Of a stretch of 64,000 bases of DNA, positions 1 to 9,784 are shown one piece after another. The notes below the pieces were generated by a model. That model was not told where the DNA came from. It made no database searches and worked only from the letters and a program-made list of their open reading frames with translations. Origin of the DNA: Stanieria sp. NIES-3757 (GTDB taxonomy: Bacteria; Cyanobacteriota; Cyanobacteriia; Cyanobacteriales; Xenococcaceae); contig AP017375.1 in assembly GCA_002355455.1 (NCBI GenBank), forward strand, positions 4,951,640 through 5,015,639, in the 5' to 3' direction. Positions within the stretch are counted from its first letter, which is position 1. Each line of letters opens with the position of its first letter. A program made the position numbers and the translations under genes.

Positions 1-174
1 CTTTTTCCATTCCTCATAAGTATGAACAGTGTCTTCTAAAGAAGAACGAACTTTCGCTATTTTTTGTAACTCATCTGGATTAGTAGCAATATCAGGATCT
101 CCCAAACGGCGAGTTAATTCTTGATAGGTTTGTTCTACTGATTTGAGTTTTTCTAATAAATAAACTTCAGCCAT
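1..174 (-). CDS. prfA: Peptide chain release factor 1 (N-terminal part, runs off the window)
   Basis: Only the first 58 codons are present; the gene continues beyond base 1. The reverse strand from the ATG at 172-174 reads [20 protein letters not shown] and continues into [20 protein letters not shown], the coiled N-terminal domain of class I release factors, which recognise UAA/UAG stop codons on the ribosome. The GGQ and PxT motifs would lie outside the window. The position directly after rpmE, in the same direction, fits the cyanobacterial rpsI-rpmE-prfA order, and this context separates RF1 from RF2. Confidence 0.85.
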   Translation of the reverse strand, partial: MAEVYLLEKLKSVEQTYQELTRRLGDPDIATNPDELQKIAKVRSSLEDTVHTYEEWKK

Positions 175-289
175 GACCCATAACTCCAAAATGAAATGAT
201 TATTTTAATTTAGATTTAAATAAAATAAATACAACAAACCCAGCAGCCCAAAATGAAGCAACTGCTGGGGTAATACAAAAACTAATTTA

Positions 290-535
290 CTATTTTTCTT
301 TGTTGGAATTAGAAGCGTCGGATTTACTATCAAGCATCCCATATTTCCGCAAAAAGCGATCAACTCGCCCTTCGGTATCAATAATTTTTTGAGTTCCAGT
401 AAAATAGGGATGATTTCCAGACCAAACATCAACATTAATTTCTGGTTGAGTCGAACCTACCGTCATAACAACTTCGCCATTACAAATGACTTTCGCTTCA
501 GGATACCAAGTAGGATGAATATCAGGTTTAGGCAT
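290..535 (-). CDS. rpmE: 50S ribosomal protein L31
   Basis: The 81-residue protein begins MPKPDIHPTWYPEAKVICNG and contains the family blocks NHPYFTGTQKIIDTEGRVDRF. L31 sits at the central protuberance and bridges to the small subunit. Only one cysteine is visible (about residue 18) and the two CxxC-like pairs of zinc-binding L31 are missing: the second pair position reads DVWSGNHPYF. This is therefore the zinc-independent (C-minus) form. It has a polar Ser/Asn/Lys-rich C-terminal tail of about 15 residues. It lies between rpsI and prfA on the same strand. Confidence 0.93.
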   Translation of the reverse strand: MPKPDIHPTWYPEAKVICNGEVVMTVGSTQPEINVDVWSGNHPYFTGTQKIIDTEGRVDRFLRKYGMLDSKSDASNSNKEK

Positions 536-571
536 AATTTCGATTCTTGTATTATCTTCCTAAGTATAATT

Positions 572-985
572 TTATCGTTTTGAGTATTGAGGTGCTTTAC
601 GAGCCTTGTGTAAACCGTATTTTTTACGTTCTTTAGAACGTGGATCGCGAGTTAAATATCCTTCAGTTTTCAGTGGTTGACGATTGTTAGGGTCTTGTTG
701 ACATAAAGCTCTTGCCACACCTAATTTAACGGCATCGGCTTGTCCGGTCAAACCACCACCATGAGCATTAACCAAAATATCATACTCATTTTCAAAGCCT
801 AAAGTTTCTAAAGGAGCTTTAATCCCTTGAAGATAACCAGGAATACGATTAAAGTAATCTTTTCCTGGTTTGTTGTTGACAACAATTTGTCCATTACCAG
901 GTACTAAACGAACTCTCGCAATTGAAGACTTACGACGACCAGTACCCCAGTAAACTACTCGGTCTTGTGATTCTGTTGCTTGCAT
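572..985 (-). CDS. rpsI: 30S ribosomal protein S9
   Basis: The 137-residue protein contains [19 protein letters not shown] near the N-terminus, [19 protein letters not shown] in the middle and the invariant end [17 protein letters not shown], whose C-terminal SKR tail reaches the P-site tRNA. The start codon overlaps the rplM stop by one base (TAATG arrangement), so the two are translationally coupled, as in most bacteria. Confidence 0.97.
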   Translation of the reverse strand: MQATESQDRVVYWGTGRRKSSIARVRLVPGNGQIVVNNKPGKDYFNRIPGYLQGIKAPLETLGFENEYDILVNAHGGGLTGQADAVKLGVARALCQQDPNNRQPLKTEGYLTRDPRSKERKKYGLHKARKAPQYSKR

Positions 986-1440
986 TATTTACCTCCGACA
1001 GGAATAGTGTTGATATTTAAAATTTCTGGTTGCTGGGCTTGGTGTGGATGTTCTGAACCTGAGTAAACTTTTAACTTAGTAAATAGTTTTCTACCTAAAG
1101 AATTTTTGGGTAACATCCCTTTGACTGCTTGTTCAATAATTCTTTCAGGAATACGAGCTTGAAGTTGCTCAAAAGTCTCTACTTTCATCCCTCCAGGTCT
1201 ACCAGAGTGACGACGATAGAGTTTTTGATTACTTTTTCTTCCTGTAACAACAACTTTATCAGCATTAACCACAATAACAAAGTCACCCGTATCCATATGA
1301 GGAGTAAAAGTTGGTTTATTTTTTCCTCGTAAAATGATCGCAATTTCAGAAGCGAGACGACCTAGACGTTTCTCGGCAGCGTCAACTACATACCATTTCT
1401 GTTCTAAGGTTTCTTGAGTGGGTAAAGGAGTTTTATTCAT
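985..1440 (-). CDS. rplM: 50S ribosomal protein L13
   Basis: The 151-residue protein shows the L13 blocks [43 protein letters not shown] and [20 protein letters not shown]13 is an early assembly protein of the large subunit. It is immediately upstream of rpsI (one-base overlap) and about 40 bp after truA, so it belongs to the tail of the superoperon. Confidence 0.97.
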   Translation of the reverse strand: MNKTPLPTQETLEQKWYVVDAAEKRLGRLASEIAIILRGKNKPTFTPHMDTGDFVIVVNADKVVVTGRKSNQKLYRRHSGRPGGMKVETFEQLQARIPERIIEQAVKGMLPKNSLGRKLFTKLKVYSGSEHPHQAQQPEILNINTIPVGGK

Positions 1441-1480
1441 TTTCTTGAGAATATTAGTGGATTAGTTTAAGATATTTAGT

Positions 1481-2323
1481 TTAATGAGCTAGGGTAAAAC
1501 TTGGTTGAGTATCGTACCAGACTTGTTTTGGAAAAGGAAATTCTGGATAACCAACTCTCAGTAAGCATAATCCTTTTGCTGGGGCAGAATACTTAACTTC
1601 TTCTCTTCTTTGATTTTGCCAAAGTTCGGTAAAGTCTTTTGGCGATCGCTGTTGAGTTCCTACTTCTACAAGCATCCCTACTAATAGTCTTACCATGCCA
1701 TACAAAAAACCATTAGCTTGAATCTCTAAATTAAGAAAAGAACCGTTACGATAACATTCAGCCACTTGTATATCTACCCACGAATGCTTTCTCTCAGAAC
1801 CAGAACGCCTAAAAGCAGCCAAGTGATGTTTTCCAATCAAAGGATTTAAAGCAGTTTGGATGAGAGATTCTTCTAAAGGAGTCTGGTAATAATGCCAACA
1901 AACAGAATGAACAAACAAATTCGGTTGTTTATCTGTATAGATGGTATAACGGTAACGTCGCCACAAAGCGGAAAAACGAGCGTGCCAAGTAGGCGATACT
2001 TGAGCCGAAGCCCTAATTAGTATATCTTGTGGCAATCTATTATTAAGAATTTTTGCCCATTTGTGAGCAGGAATTGGACCTACATATTCAAAATGAGCTA
2101 CTTGGGCTGCAGCATGGACTCCTGCATCTGTACGTCCTGCCCCATGTATTGTTACAGAGTGTCCAACTACAGATGCTAAGGCTGTCTCTATTTCTTCCTG
2201 TATAGTTCGTCTATTAGGTTGTCTTTGCCAGCCATGAAAATTGGTGCCCAAATACTGAATTACCAAAGCAACTCTTTGGACTAAATCAGGATTTTTAATC
2301 AAGTGTTTTTGATGATTAATCAT
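1481..2323 (-). CDS. truA: tRNA pseudouridine(38-40) synthase TruA
   Basis: This 280-residue protein is a normal TruA length. It shows YLGTNFHGWQRQPNRRTIQ near the N-terminus and the catalytic loop GAGRTDAGVHA, whose Asp is the nucleophile; the later block HHLAAFRRSGSERKH is also typical. TruA isomerises U38-U40 in the anticodon stem of several tRNAs. The ATG start has a strong Shine-Dalgarno (GAGGAGGG) about 6 bp upstream. It sits 15 bp after rplQ, a conserved cyanobacterial link to the ribosomal superoperon. Confidence 0.95.
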   Translation of the reverse strand: MINHQKHLIKNPDLVQRVALVIQYLGTNFHGWQRQPNRRTIQEEIETALASVVGHSVTIHGAGRTDAGVHAAAQVAHFEYVGPIPAHKWAKILNNRLPQDILIRASAQVSPTWHARFSALWRRYRYTIYTDKQPNLFVHSVCWHYYQTPLEESLIQTALNPLIGKHHLAAFRRSGSERKHSWVDIQVAECYRNGSFLNLEIQANGFLYGMVRLLVGMLVEVGTQQRSPKDFTELWQNQRREEVKYSAPAKGLCLLRVGYPEFPFPKQVWYDTQPSFTLAH

Positions 2324-2338
2324 CCCTCCTCAATCCAT

Positions 2339-2689
2339 TTACACTAGCTCGATAATTGCCATTTCTGCGTTGTCTCCACGACGACGCTTAGTTCTAACGA
2401 TGCGAGTGTAACCTCCTTGGCGATCGCTATAACGACTATTAACTTCTTTAAATAGTTCGCTAACTAAGTCTTTATCATAAAGATAAGCTAGAGCTTGTCT
2501 TCTGGCAGCTAAAGAACCATTTTTTGCCAAGGTGATCATTCTTTCAACTTCTTGTCGTACGGCTTTGGCACGAGTTAGAGTTGTTGTAATTTGACCGTTA
2601 CGAATAATTTCTGTTGCTAGAGAACGCAACAATGCCCGCCGTTGATCGGCTGGCAATCCTAACTGTGGAACTTTACAGCGATGACGCAT
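2339..2689 (-). CDS. rplQ: 50S ribosomal protein L17
   Basis: The 116-residue protein begins [20 protein letters not shown] and continues with [26 protein letters not shown], the standard L17 N-terminal domain. It ends with [25 protein letters not shown]17 lines the rim of the peptide exit tunnel. It is separated from rpoA by 15 bp, as in the alpha operon of most bacteria. Confidence 0.97.
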   Translation of the reverse strand: MRHRCKVPQLGLPADQRRALLRSLATEIIRNGQITTTLTRAKAVRQEVERMITLAKNGSLAARRQALAYLYDKDLVSELFKEVNSRYSDRQGGYTRIVRTKRRRGDNAEMAIIELV

Positions 2690-2704
2690 TCCTAATTATC
2701 TCCT

Positions 2705-3694
2705 TTATGTTTTAGCTGATTTCTCTTGAGGTAAAGTAATTCCCAGTCGTTTACGTAAAGCTTCAATAACTTCATCCGCCGATTTCTGACCAAAGTTCTT
2801 AATTTCTAACAGGTCTTCTTGGGTATAATCCAATAAATCCGCCACAGAATTAATTTGCGCCCGCTTCAGACAGTTATAAGCTCTAACGGAGAGTTGTAGT
2901 TCTTCAATAGGAATTTGACTGGTTGGATCTTCGTCTTCAATGTAATCTGGTTCAATCGCTTCTAAAGTTAAGTCTTTCAAAGGATTGAACAGCTCAACTA
3001 CAATTGCTGCTGCTTGAGATAAAGCTTCTTCGGGTTTAATGCTACCATTAGTCCAAATTTCTAAAAGCAGTCTTTCTCTGATACCTGAACCATCTACCCG
3101 AGCATCCTCAACGCTGTAATTTACTTTAGTAACAGGCATAAACACAGCATCAATTTGCAGAAAATCTAAAGAGCTTCCTTCTTCTCTACCTCTTTCAACA
3201 GCTCGATACCCTTTACCTTTTTCAATCCGAAATTCCATCTCTAAAGTTGCTCCTTCAGCTAAAGTAGCAACATATTGATTGGGGTCGACTATTTCTACTT
3301 CCGAAGGCACATCGAACTGACCAGTCGTTACTGTTCCAGGTCCAGTCGCGACCAAACGACCAATTTGGGGCTGACTAGTGTAGCTTTTGAGGACAATCTC
3401 CTTCATGTTTAGAATAATCTCTAAAACGTCCTCTCTTACTCCTTCAATCGTGGCAAATTCGTGGGTAGCAAAACCAAACTTATGTTCTTGTCTGTTTTCA
3501 TCTTTTGCCATTCCCCCACCAATACGAATTGCTGTGACAGCAGCCCCCTCTAAGTTTGACAATAAAACTCTTCTTAGAGCATTGCCTAATGTAGTTCCTT
3601 GACCACGTTCGAGAGGTTCGAGAACAAATTTGCTATACTGATTTTGATTTTTTAGAGTCTTAGACTCAACACATTCAATTTGAAATTGCGCCAC
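2705..3694 (-). CDS. rpoA: DNA-directed RNA polymerase subunit alpha
   Basis: The protein has 329 residues. The N-terminal assembly domain (about 1-230) includes RGQGTTLGNALRRVLLSNLEGAAV and the dimer/beta contacts. After an acidic linker (DYIEDEDPTSQIPIEE) comes the C-terminal domain LSVRAYNCLKRAQINSVADLL...IKNFGQKSADEV, which binds UP elements and activators. The start is GTG at 3692-3694, supported by a GGGAGGT Shine-Dalgarno just upstream. It is the usual last-but-one gene of the alpha operon, between rpsK and rplQ. Confidence 0.97.
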   Translation of the reverse strand: MAQFQIECVESKTLKNQNQYSKFVLEPLERGQGTTLGNALRRVLLSNLEGAAVTAIRIGGGMAKDENRQEHKFGFATHEFATIEGVREDVLEIILNMKEIVLKSYTSQPQIGRLVATGPGTVTTGQFDVPSEVEIVDPNQYVATLAEGATLEMEFRIEKGKGYRAVERGREEGSSLDFLQIDAVFMPVTKVNYSVEDARVDGSGIRERLLLEIWTNGSIKPEEALSQAAAIVVELFNPLKDLTLEAIEPDYIEDEDPTSQIPIEELQLSVRAYNCLKRAQINSVADLLDYTQEDLLEIKNFGQKSADEVIEALRKRLGITLPQEKSAKT

Positions 3695-3774
3695 AGACTG
3701 ACCTCCCTTCTGTTTAACAGCGAACTGTAAACAGCACGATTTACTACTGAACTACTAACCTGGTGTTGGTATTG

Positions 3775-4167
3775 TTATACCCTACGCCGTTTTGGTGGAC
3801 GACAGCCGTTATGAGGAATAGGGGTAACATCACGAATTAAAGTAATTTCTAAACCAGCAGCTTGAATAGCTCTAATAGCTGTTTCTCTGCCTGCCCCAGG
3901 TCCACTGACCATAACTTCTATTTGACGCATTCCTTGTTCCATAGCTCTTTTAGCTGCGCTATCAGCAGCAGTTTGAGCAGCAAAAGGAGTACCTTTTTTA
4001 GCTCCTTTAAAACCACTAGACCCTGCCGATGCCCAAGAAACGACATCTCCTCTAGTATCAGCAATGGTCACAATCGTGTTGTTAAAAGTAGATTGAATGT
4101 GGGCAACTCCGTTAGGAACATTCTTTTTTTGTTTTTTTGCGCCGCTTTTTTTCTTTGGTTGCGCCAT
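3775..4167 (-). CDS. rpsK: 30S ribosomal protein S11
   Basis: The 130-residue protein has a lysine-rich start ([12 protein letters not shown]), then [21 protein letters not shown], and the conserved end [16 protein letters not shown], a near-invariant S11 signature. S11 forms the platform of the small subunit near the E site. The next genes are rpsM upstream and rpoA downstream, the usual alpha-operon arrangement. Confidence 0.97.
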   Translation of the reverse strand: MAQPKKKSGAKKQKKNVPNGVAHIQSTFNNTIVTIADTRGDVVSWASAGSSGFKGAKKGTPFAAQTAADSAAKRAMEQGMRQIEVMVSGPGAGRETAIRAIQAAGLEITLIRDVTPIPHNGCRPPKRRRV

Positions 4168-4215
4168 GTTATTTCGCTATTGTAGTTACTAAAATCAATT
4201 GAACTAAATTGGTAA

Positions 4216-4599
4216 TTATTTTTTGCCTGGTGGTTTTTTCTTGCCTGCGACAGTTAGTTTTCTGCCACGACGAGTGCGCGCATTAGTACGAGTTCTTTGT
4301 CCTCTTACTGGTAAACCCATCCGGTGACGACGACCACGATAGGTACCAATATCTACTAAACGCTTGATATTCATTCCTTCCCAACGTCTCAAGTCCCCTT
4401 CGACTTGATAGTTGGTTTCAATATGCGAACGCAGGGTAGCGACATCTTCGTCAGATAGGTCTCTAACCCTAGTATCGGGGTTAACCCCCGTTGCTGCTAA
4501 TATTTCTTGCGATCGCGATAAACCAATCCCGTAAATATAGGTCAGCGCGACTTCAACACGCTTGTCACGGGGGAGGTCTACGCCAGAAACTCGTGCCAC
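4216..4599 (-). CDS. rpsM: 30S ribosomal protein S13
   Basis: The 127-residue protein contains [21 protein letters not shown] at the N-terminus, the helix-two-turns-helix of S13, then [19 protein letters not shown] and the tRNA-contacting tail [19 protein letters not shown]13 lies in the head of the small subunit and forms bridges B1a/B1b. The start is GTG (4597-4599). A 64-bp gap separates it from rpmJ upstream. Confidence 0.97.
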   Translation of the reverse strand: MARVSGVDLPRDKRVEVALTYIYGIGLSRSQEILAATGVNPDTRVRDLSDEDVATLRSHIETNYQVEGDLRRWEGMNIKRLVDIGTYRGRRHRMGLPVRGQRTRTNARTRRGRKLTVAGKKKPPGKK

Positions 4600-4663
4600 G
4601 TTTTTTTTCTCCCTATTGGTTTTGTTACTACTAATCTTTTCTTAAATCTTGGTAAAAAAATAA

Positions 4664-4777
4664 CTAACCCTGACGTTGCTTATGTTTCGGATTGTTACAA
4701 ATTACCATGACACGACCGCGACGACGGATGACGCGGCATTTTTCACACATTTTCTTTACTGATGGTCTAACTTTCAT
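4664..4777 (-). CDS. rpmJ: 50S ribosomal protein L36
   Basis: Translating the minus strand from the ATG at 4775-4777 gives a 37-residue protein, [20 protein letters not shown] followed by [17 protein letters not shown] and TAG at 4664-4666. The Cys-x2-Cys...Cys-x4-His set (CEKC, CNNPKH) is the L36 zinc ribbon. L36 helps fold 23S rRNA at the base of the large subunit. The position between infA and rpsM is canonical. Confidence 0.95.
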   Translation of the reverse strand: MKVRPSVKKMCEKCRVIRRRGRVMVICNNPKHKQRQG

Positions 4778-4885
4778 GCCTAATTTTGGCAACACTGCAA
4801 GCTTATAATTTTATTTATATTTTGCTCTTATGTCAAATGCTATTATCACGCAAATGATGGTAATATCGCTTCAAATATCTAAAAT

Positions 4886-5110
4886 TTATTTATTTTTTAA
4901 GCGATAAGTAATTCTGCCTTTGCTGAGATCATAAGGAGTCAATTCTACTTTAACGCGGTCTCCAGGCAAAATTTTGATATAATTACGCCTAATCTTACCC
5001 GAAATATGAGCTAGTACATTAAATCCATTATCTAAATCAACCCGAAACATAGCGTTAGGAAGAGATTCGGTAACTGTCCCCTCCATTTCGATCAGATCTT
5101 GTTTAGCCAA
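4886..5110 (-). CDS. infA: Translation initiation factor IF-1
   Basis: The 74-residue product is a complete IF-1 with a single S1/OB fold: [20 protein letters not shown]...[19 protein letters not shown] and the end [13 protein letters not shown]. The start chosen is TTG at 5108-5110 because it gives the canonical (M)[11 protein letters not shown]-terminus and has a GGAGG Shine-Dalgarno 8-9 bp upstream; no ATG lies at this position. A 22-residue hydrophobic upstream extension in the same frame does not resemble IF-1 and was rejected. IF-1 binds the ribosomal A site during initiation. The gene is between adk and rpmJ, as in other cyanobacteria. Confidence 0.93.
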   Translation of the reverse strand: MAKQDLIEMEGTVTESLPNAMFRVDLDNGFNVLAHISGKIRRNYIKILPGDRVKVELTPYDLSKGRITYRLKNK

Positions 5111-5253
5111 AGTTTTTTCCTCCGTTAGTATAAAACTGTTACTTTTGATTAGTAAAAACAGTGAAATTAATTGCACAGATATAAATTCTAGCCTGTTTAA
5201 TAAATCTTATCAAAAGGCTAGTCCGATTAGTTATTATTAATGCCTAGCTAAAC

Positions 5254-5808
5254 TTAACTATCCATTACAGTTCTTAATAAAGAAGTAACACTTTCCAGGT
5301 TTAAATCCCCATTCACAACTTTAAGTAAATTACGCTGACGGTAAAAGTCAATCACTGGGGCAGTTTGTTCGCGATAAATTTCTAAACGACGGCTGATAGT
5401 TTCTTTATTATCGTCTTTTCTGCCTCTAGCTAGCATTCGTTCAACTAAAACTTCATCAGGAACTTCTAAATTCAGGACAAAATTAGCTGATAAATTGATT
5501 TTTTGTAAAAGTTTTTCTAAGAAAGCAGCTTGACTAACATTGCGAGGAAAACCGTCTAAAATCCAGCCTTTTTCAGTATCAGCTTGATTTAAACGTTCTT
5601 CTATTAAATCCAAGATCAATTCATCAGGAACTAATTCCCCTCGCTCCATATAACTTTGAGCTTTTTGACCCAAAAGAGTTTGTTCTTTAACTGCTTGCCG
5701 AAGAATATCTCCAGTAGAAATATGAGGAATCTGATAAAGCTGAGATAAAATTTGAGCCTGAGTACCTTTTCCTGCTCCAGGTGGGCCTAAAAATATTAAT
5801 CTTTTCAC
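5254..5808 (-). CDS. adk: Adenylate kinase
   Basis: The 184-residue protein starts (GTG, 5806-5808) with the P-loop LIFLGPPGAGKGTQAQIL and shows STGDILRQAV, the NMP-binding region, and GWILDGFPRNVSQA; the LID is the short form (ARGRKDDNKETISRRL) without zinc cysteines. It converts ATP + AMP to 2 ADP in the cytosol. It lies between secY and infA, the classic spc-operon position. Confidence 0.96.
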   Translation of the reverse strand: MKRLIFLGPPGAGKGTQAQILSQLYQIPHISTGDILRQAVKEQTLLGQKAQSYMERGELVPDELILDLIEERLNQADTEKGWILDGFPRNVSQAAFLEKLLQKINLSANFVLNLEVPDEVLVERMLARGRKDDNKETISRRLEIYREQTAPVIDFYRQRNLLKVVNGDLNLESVTSLLRTVMDS

Positions 5809-5959
5809 TATAAATGTTACACAGCTATCAAAAGAGCTTAGGTAAAAAGGTAAAGATTAAAAGAGTCAAATCATAATTTTAATTTCGCCTTTTCCCCTTG
5901 CTCTTTCTTAGTTTGGTGTCCTCCAAAACCTTTTATTTACTAAACCTAAATTCTCAAAA

Positions 5960-7270
5960 TTACTGTTTAACCATGCCTTCATAACGTTGAGAAATTACAT
6001 AAGTCTGAATTTGTTTGGCCGTATCAATTGCTACCCCGACTAAAATTAATAGTGAAGTAGCCCCTAATCCTCTGAAAGTAGTAACTCCAGTAGCACCTTC
6101 AACTAAAGTAGGAACAGTCGCTACAATACCTAAAAAAATTGCTCCCAAAAAGGTTAGACGATTTAAAACCTTTTCTAAATAAGTACTAGTTGCTTTACCA
6201 GGACGAATGCCAGGAATAGAAGCTCCCATCTTCTTAAGATTTTGAGACATATCTACAGGGTTAACAATTAAAGAGGCATAAAAATAACTGAAAAATACGA
6301 TCAGCAATAAATAAAAAGCTACATAAGTCCAGTTACCTGGTTGTAAAGCGATCGCAATTTGATTAACAACTTTACCAACCGTACCTTCCCCACCCACAAA
6401 TCCTGCTAAAGAAGAAGGCAAAATTAATACTGCTGAAGCAAAAATAATTGGCATGACTCCGCCTTGATTGAGTCGCAAAGGTAAATAGCTAGTTCTTTCC
6501 CGATATAACCTTCTTCCAACTTGACGACGAGCGGAAATAATTGGAATCCGACGAGTACCTTCTTGGACAAATACAATCCCGATAATCATTACCAAGAAAA
6601 CCAACAGCAGAATTACTACTTGAGCAACGGCTTCTCTTCCGCCTTTCTGAGCAAATTCAATGGTTTGACCTAAAGTTTTGGGCAATACAGCTACAATATT
6701 CACAAAAATTAGTAAAGAAGCTCCATTACCAATTCCGCGTTCAGTAATTAACTCTGATACCCACATGACAAACATTGAACCGGCAGTTAAAGCAATCACA
6801 GTTTCAACTACAAACCAAATACCTGGAGTAGTTGCGTAGGGACGAAGTAAACCAATTGTAATTCCTAAACTCTGTATGATTGCCCATCCTAAAGCAACAT
6901 AGCGAGTTATTTGCGAAATCTTTCTTCTTCCTGCTTCTCCTTCGTTTTTTTGTAAATCTTCTAAAGAAGGAATTGCTGCTGTAAGCAACTGCATGATAAT
7001 AGAAGCATTAATAAAAGGTAAAATTCCTAAAGCAAAAATACCAAGAGCAGAAAGTCCACCTCCAGTAAAAATATCTAAAAAACCTAAAACTGGAAGATTT
7101 TGAATCCCTGCTGCAAATTTAGCTCGATCAATACCTGGTACAGGAATAAAAATACCTAAGCGTACTAATATTAAAAGACCAATGGTGACAAGCAGCCGAC
7201 CTCTAAGACCAGCTGCTTGCGCCATCTGTAAAAAAGTTTCTTGTGCGGTTGGCGTTTTATCTCGAACCAT
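5960..7270 (-). CDS. secY: Preprotein translocase subunit SecY
   Basis: The 436-residue polytopic membrane protein has about ten predicted membrane segments. Recognisable blocks are GLRGRLLVTIGLLILVRLG (TM1), the plug-region FTGGGLSALGIFALGI, SELITERGIGNGASLLIF, the cytoplasmic-loop RRIPIISARRQVGRR, and RPGKATSTYLEKVLNRLTFLGA late in the protein. SecY forms the protein-conducting channel; in cyanobacteria one SecY is thought to serve both plasma and thylakoid membranes. It is flanked by rplO and adk. Confidence 0.97.
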   Translation of the reverse strand: MVRDKTPTAQETFLQMAQAAGLRGRLLVTIGLLILVRLGIFIPVPGIDRAKFAAGIQNLPVLGFLDIFTGGGLSALGIFALGILPFINASIIMQLLTAAIPSLEDLQKNEGEAGRRKISQITRYVALGWAIIQSLGITIGLLRPYATTPGIWFVVETVIALTAGSMFVMWVSELITERGIGNGASLLIFVNIVAVLPKTLGQTIEFAQKGGREAVAQVVILLLVFLVMIIGIVFVQEGTRRIPIISARRQVGRRLYRERTSYLPLRLNQGGVMPIIFASAVLILPSSLAGFVGGEGTVGKVVNQIAIALQPGNWTYVAFYLLLIVFFSYFYASLIVNPVDMSQNLKKMGASIPGIRPGKATSTYLEKVLNRLTFLGAIFLGIVATVPTLVEGATGVTTFRGLGATSLLILVGVAIDTAKQIQTYVISQRYEGMVKQ

Positions 7271-7393
7271 GAAAGGTTACCTCTGGTTTGATTTGATTGG
7301 CAATTAAATAAGTTTTTTGATGGTAAATCTTATTATTTTGTTTTGTTTTGTTACCTTCAAACTTATGATATACCAAACGCAATAACTTTCTAA

Positions 7394-7840
7394 TTATTCA
7401 ATTACTTCACAACTGCCACCAGCAGCTTCTATTTTCTGTCTAGCACTAGCTGTAAAAGCTGCTGCTTTCACAACCAAAGCGACATTTAATTCGCCATTGC
7501 CTAAAACTTTGAGAGAACCATCATTACTGGTGACAATACCATTTGTGATTAACGATTCTAATGTTACTTCACCATTCGCTGGCAAAGAATTTAATTGACT
7601 TACATTAATCGTGGTGTATTGTTTAGGATTAACTAAAGGAAAATGTTTTAGTTTAGGAATTCGACGATAAAGGGGCATTTGTCCACCTTCAAAGCCGGGT
7701 TTAGTTCCAGTTCCAGAACGAGATTTTTGACCACGCATTCCAAAACCACCACTTGCGCCTTGTCCCGCAGAAATGCCACGACCAATCCTACGTCTACGTT
7801 TTTTTGAGCCAGGTTTGGGGGTAAGTTCGTTTAATTTCAT
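7394..7840 (-). CDS. rplO: 50S ribosomal protein L15
   Basis: The 148-residue protein begins [20 protein letters not shown] and continues with [23 protein letters not shown] and [16 protein letters not shown], the glycine/arginine-rich extended tail that penetrates 23S rRNA, followed by the globular domain. It follows rpsE by 24 bp and precedes secY, as in the spc operon. No rpmD (L30) gene is seen between rpsE and rplO, which is usual for cyanobacteria. Confidence 0.97.
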   Translation of the reverse strand: MKLNELTPKPGSKKRRRRIGRGISAGQGASGGFGMRGQKSRSGTGTKPGFEGGQMPLYRRIPKLKHFPLVNPKQYTTINVSQLNSLPANGEVTLESLITNGIVTSNDGSLKVLGNGELNVALVVKAAAFTASARQKIEAAGGSCEVIE

Positions 7841-7864
7841 AAAAGATTTTCCTCAAAAGATCGA

Positions 7865-8395
7865 TTAAGCATAGATTTGCTCAAGCGGAATACCTCTTTC
7901 TTTAGCAACTTCTGAGAAAGCGCGTAAAGTTTCTAAAGCATCAATAGCTGCTCTAGCGTTATTAAGAGGACTATTAGAACCCAGTTGTTTTGCCAAAATG
8001 TTCTTAACGCCTGCTAATTCCAAAACTGTTCTGACAGCACCACCAGCGATTACACCAGTACCAGGAGCAGCAGGACGCATAAATACTCTAGCTCCGCCAG
8101 CAGCACCATTGATTACATGGGTAATCGAGTTGGATTTGGTTAAAGGAACTTCGATTAGTTGTTTTTTCGCATCCGCTACGCCTTTGCGAACTGCGCCAAT
8201 TACATCAGCTGCCTTGCCAACTCCGACTCCTACTTGTCCTTTTTCATTGCCAACTACAACTATGGCTCGAAAACTAAGTTTTTTACCCCCTTTGACAACT
8301 TTACTAACACGGCGAATTTGAACTACTCTTTCTTGCCAATTAGTTTCTTTTTCTTTAGCACGGTTTCTTTTTTTCCGTGACTGAGTCTTTGCCAT
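7865..8395 (-). CDS. rpsE: 30S ribosomal protein S5
   Basis: The 176-residue protein has a basic start ([17 protein letters not shown]), then [20 protein letters not shown] and [19 protein letters not shown], the double-stranded RNA-binding domain. [22 protein letters not shown] follows in the C-terminal half. S5 shapes the mRNA entry site and affects decoding fidelity. It lies between rplR and rplO. Confidence 0.97.
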   Translation of the reverse strand: MAKTQSRKKRNRAKEKETNWQERVVQIRRVSKVVKGGKKLSFRAIVVVGNEKGQVGVGVGKAADVIGAVRKGVADAKKQLIEVPLTKSNSITHVINGAAGGARVFMRPAAPGTGVIAGGAVRTVLELAGVKNILAKQLGSNSPLNNARAAIDALETLRAFSEVAKERGIPLEQIYA

Positions 8396-8424
8396 AACTT
8401 TGAGATCCTCTTGATGTTGCTTGG

Positions 8425-8787
8425 TTAGAAATCTAAACCTGCTTCGCGAGCAGCTTCAGCTAAAGCTTTAATTCGACCATGGTAAAGATTACCGCCTCGG
8501 TCAAAGACTACTTTGGTTATTCCTTGCTCTAATGCTCGTTGAGCAACTAATTTACCTACAGCAGCCGACGCTTCGCAAGTAGCACGAGACGATAATTCTG
8601 CTTTTAAACCAGAATCTAGAGTAGATGCTGCTGCTAAAGTGTGTTGAGCAACATCATCGATTATTTGAGCATAAACATGCTGATTAGAACGAAACACAGA
8701 TAAACGAGGGCGTTCGGCAGTGCCGTTTACTTTTCTGCGTATTCGTTGATGACGACGTTGTACTAATTCTTTACGAGAAGACTTCAT
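8425..8787 (-). CDS. rplR: 50S ribosomal protein L18
   Basis: The 120-residue protein contains [35 protein letters not shown] and, at the end, [28 protein letters not shown], which is diagnostic for L18. It binds 5S rRNA together with L5. Only 3 bp separate it from the rplF stop codon. Confidence 0.97.
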   Translation of the reverse strand: MKSSRKELVQRRHQRIRRKVNGTAERPRLSVFRSNQHVYAQIIDDVAQHTLAAASTLDSGLKAELSSRATCEASAAVGKLVAQRALEQGITKVVFDRGGNLYHGRIKALAEAAREAGLDF

Positions 8788-8790
8788 AGT

Positions 8791-9330
8791 TTATTTCTTA
8801 CCTGTTTTACCAGCTTTACGTCTAACAACTTCCCCTAAATAACGAATCCCTTTACCTTTGTATGGTTCGGGAGGACGTACCGCTCGAATTTTAGCAGCTA
8901 CGTTACCAACAACTTCCTTATCAATACCGCTAACAGTAATTTCAGTATTTTTCTCTACTGCTACCTGAATCCCATCAGGCATAGTCATTTCTACTGGCTT
9001 ACTGTAACCAACGTTGAGGGTCAACTTTTTGCCTTGAGCTTGGGCGCGATAACCTACACCTTGAATTTGCAGACGCTTTTCAAATCCATCAGCTACTCCA
9101 GAAACCATATTGGCAACTAGAGTACGGGAAAGACCATGACGTTCACGCGCTTTACGAGATCCGTCTTCTGGAACAACCAGTAGAGTTTCTCCTTCTTGTT
9201 TAACGGAAACGAGGCTTGGTAATTCTCGCTCCAAAGTTCCTTTAGGACCTTTAACTGAAACGTAACGTTCTTTGATATCAACTGTTACTTTATTGGGAAT
9301 CGGAATGGGACGCTTGCCAATGCGAGACAT
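8791..9330 (-). CDS. rplF: 50S ribosomal protein L6
   Basis: The 179-residue protein begins [19 protein letters not shown] and contains [13 protein letters not shown], the two repeated L6 domains, and the signature [22 protein letters not shown] near the C-terminus. L6 lies near the sarcin-ricin loop and factor-binding site. It is packed tightly between rpsH and rplR. Confidence 0.97.
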   Translation of the reverse strand: MSRIGKRPIPIPNKVTVDIKERYVSVKGPKGTLERELPSLVSVKQEGETLLVVPEDGSRKARERHGLSRTLVANMVSGVADGFEKRLQIQGVGYRAQAQGKKLTLNVGYSKPVEMTMPDGIQVAVEKNTEITVSGIDKEVVGNVAAKIRAVRPPEPYKGKGIRYLGEVVRRKAGKTGKK

Positions 9331-9348
9331 GAATAATTACTCCTTGTA

Positions 9349-9750
9349 CTACCAGACATAACAGAGGATTTCACCGCCAATTCCCTGACGACGAGCTTCG
9401 CGGTCTGTCATCACCCCATGAGAGGTAGAAATAATTGCAATACCAATGCCACCAAGGACACGAGGTAAGTCTTTTTGTCTTGAGTAAACTCGCAATCCTG
9501 GTTTGCTTACTCGTTTGAGAGTGTTAATAATTGGTTGACGATTTTTACCTTTATATTTAAGGGTAATTACCAAATATTTTTTGATGCCTTCACCTGATTC
9601 TTCGTAACCATCAATAAATCCTTCACTAGCAAGGACTTGTGCGATGCTGCGAGTCATGTTGGTTGCCGGTACTTGGGTAGTTGGATGCTTGACCATACAG
9701 GCATTACGAATGCGAGTCAGCATATCTGAGATAGTATCGTTTGCCGCCAT
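9349..9750 (-). CDS. rpsH: 30S ribosomal protein S8
   Basis: The 133-residue protein shows [19 protein letters not shown] at the start and the S8 signature [22 protein letters not shown] at the end. S8 binds helix 21 of 16S rRNA and, in Escherichia coli, also represses the spc mRNA; whether such feedback exists here is not visible. It lies between rplE and rplF. No rpsN (S14) gene is present between rplE and rpsH, so S14 must be encoded elsewhere. Confidence 0.97.
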   Translation of the reverse strand: MAANDTISDMLTRIRNACMVKHPTTQVPATNMTRSIAQVLASEGFIDGYEESGEGIKKYLVITLKYKGKNRQPIINTLKRVSKPGLRVYSRQKDLPRVLGGIGIAIISTSHGVMTDREARRQGIGGEILCYVW

Positions 9751-9784
9751 TATTACCTACTTTTAATCTCCTGATACTAAGGAT

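Noticed and set aside
5111-5176. N-terminal extension of infA giving 96 residues from an ATG-like upstream start
   Set aside because: The extension is hydrophobic and unlike IF-1; a TTG with a good Shine-Dalgarno at 5108-5110 gives the canonical protein.
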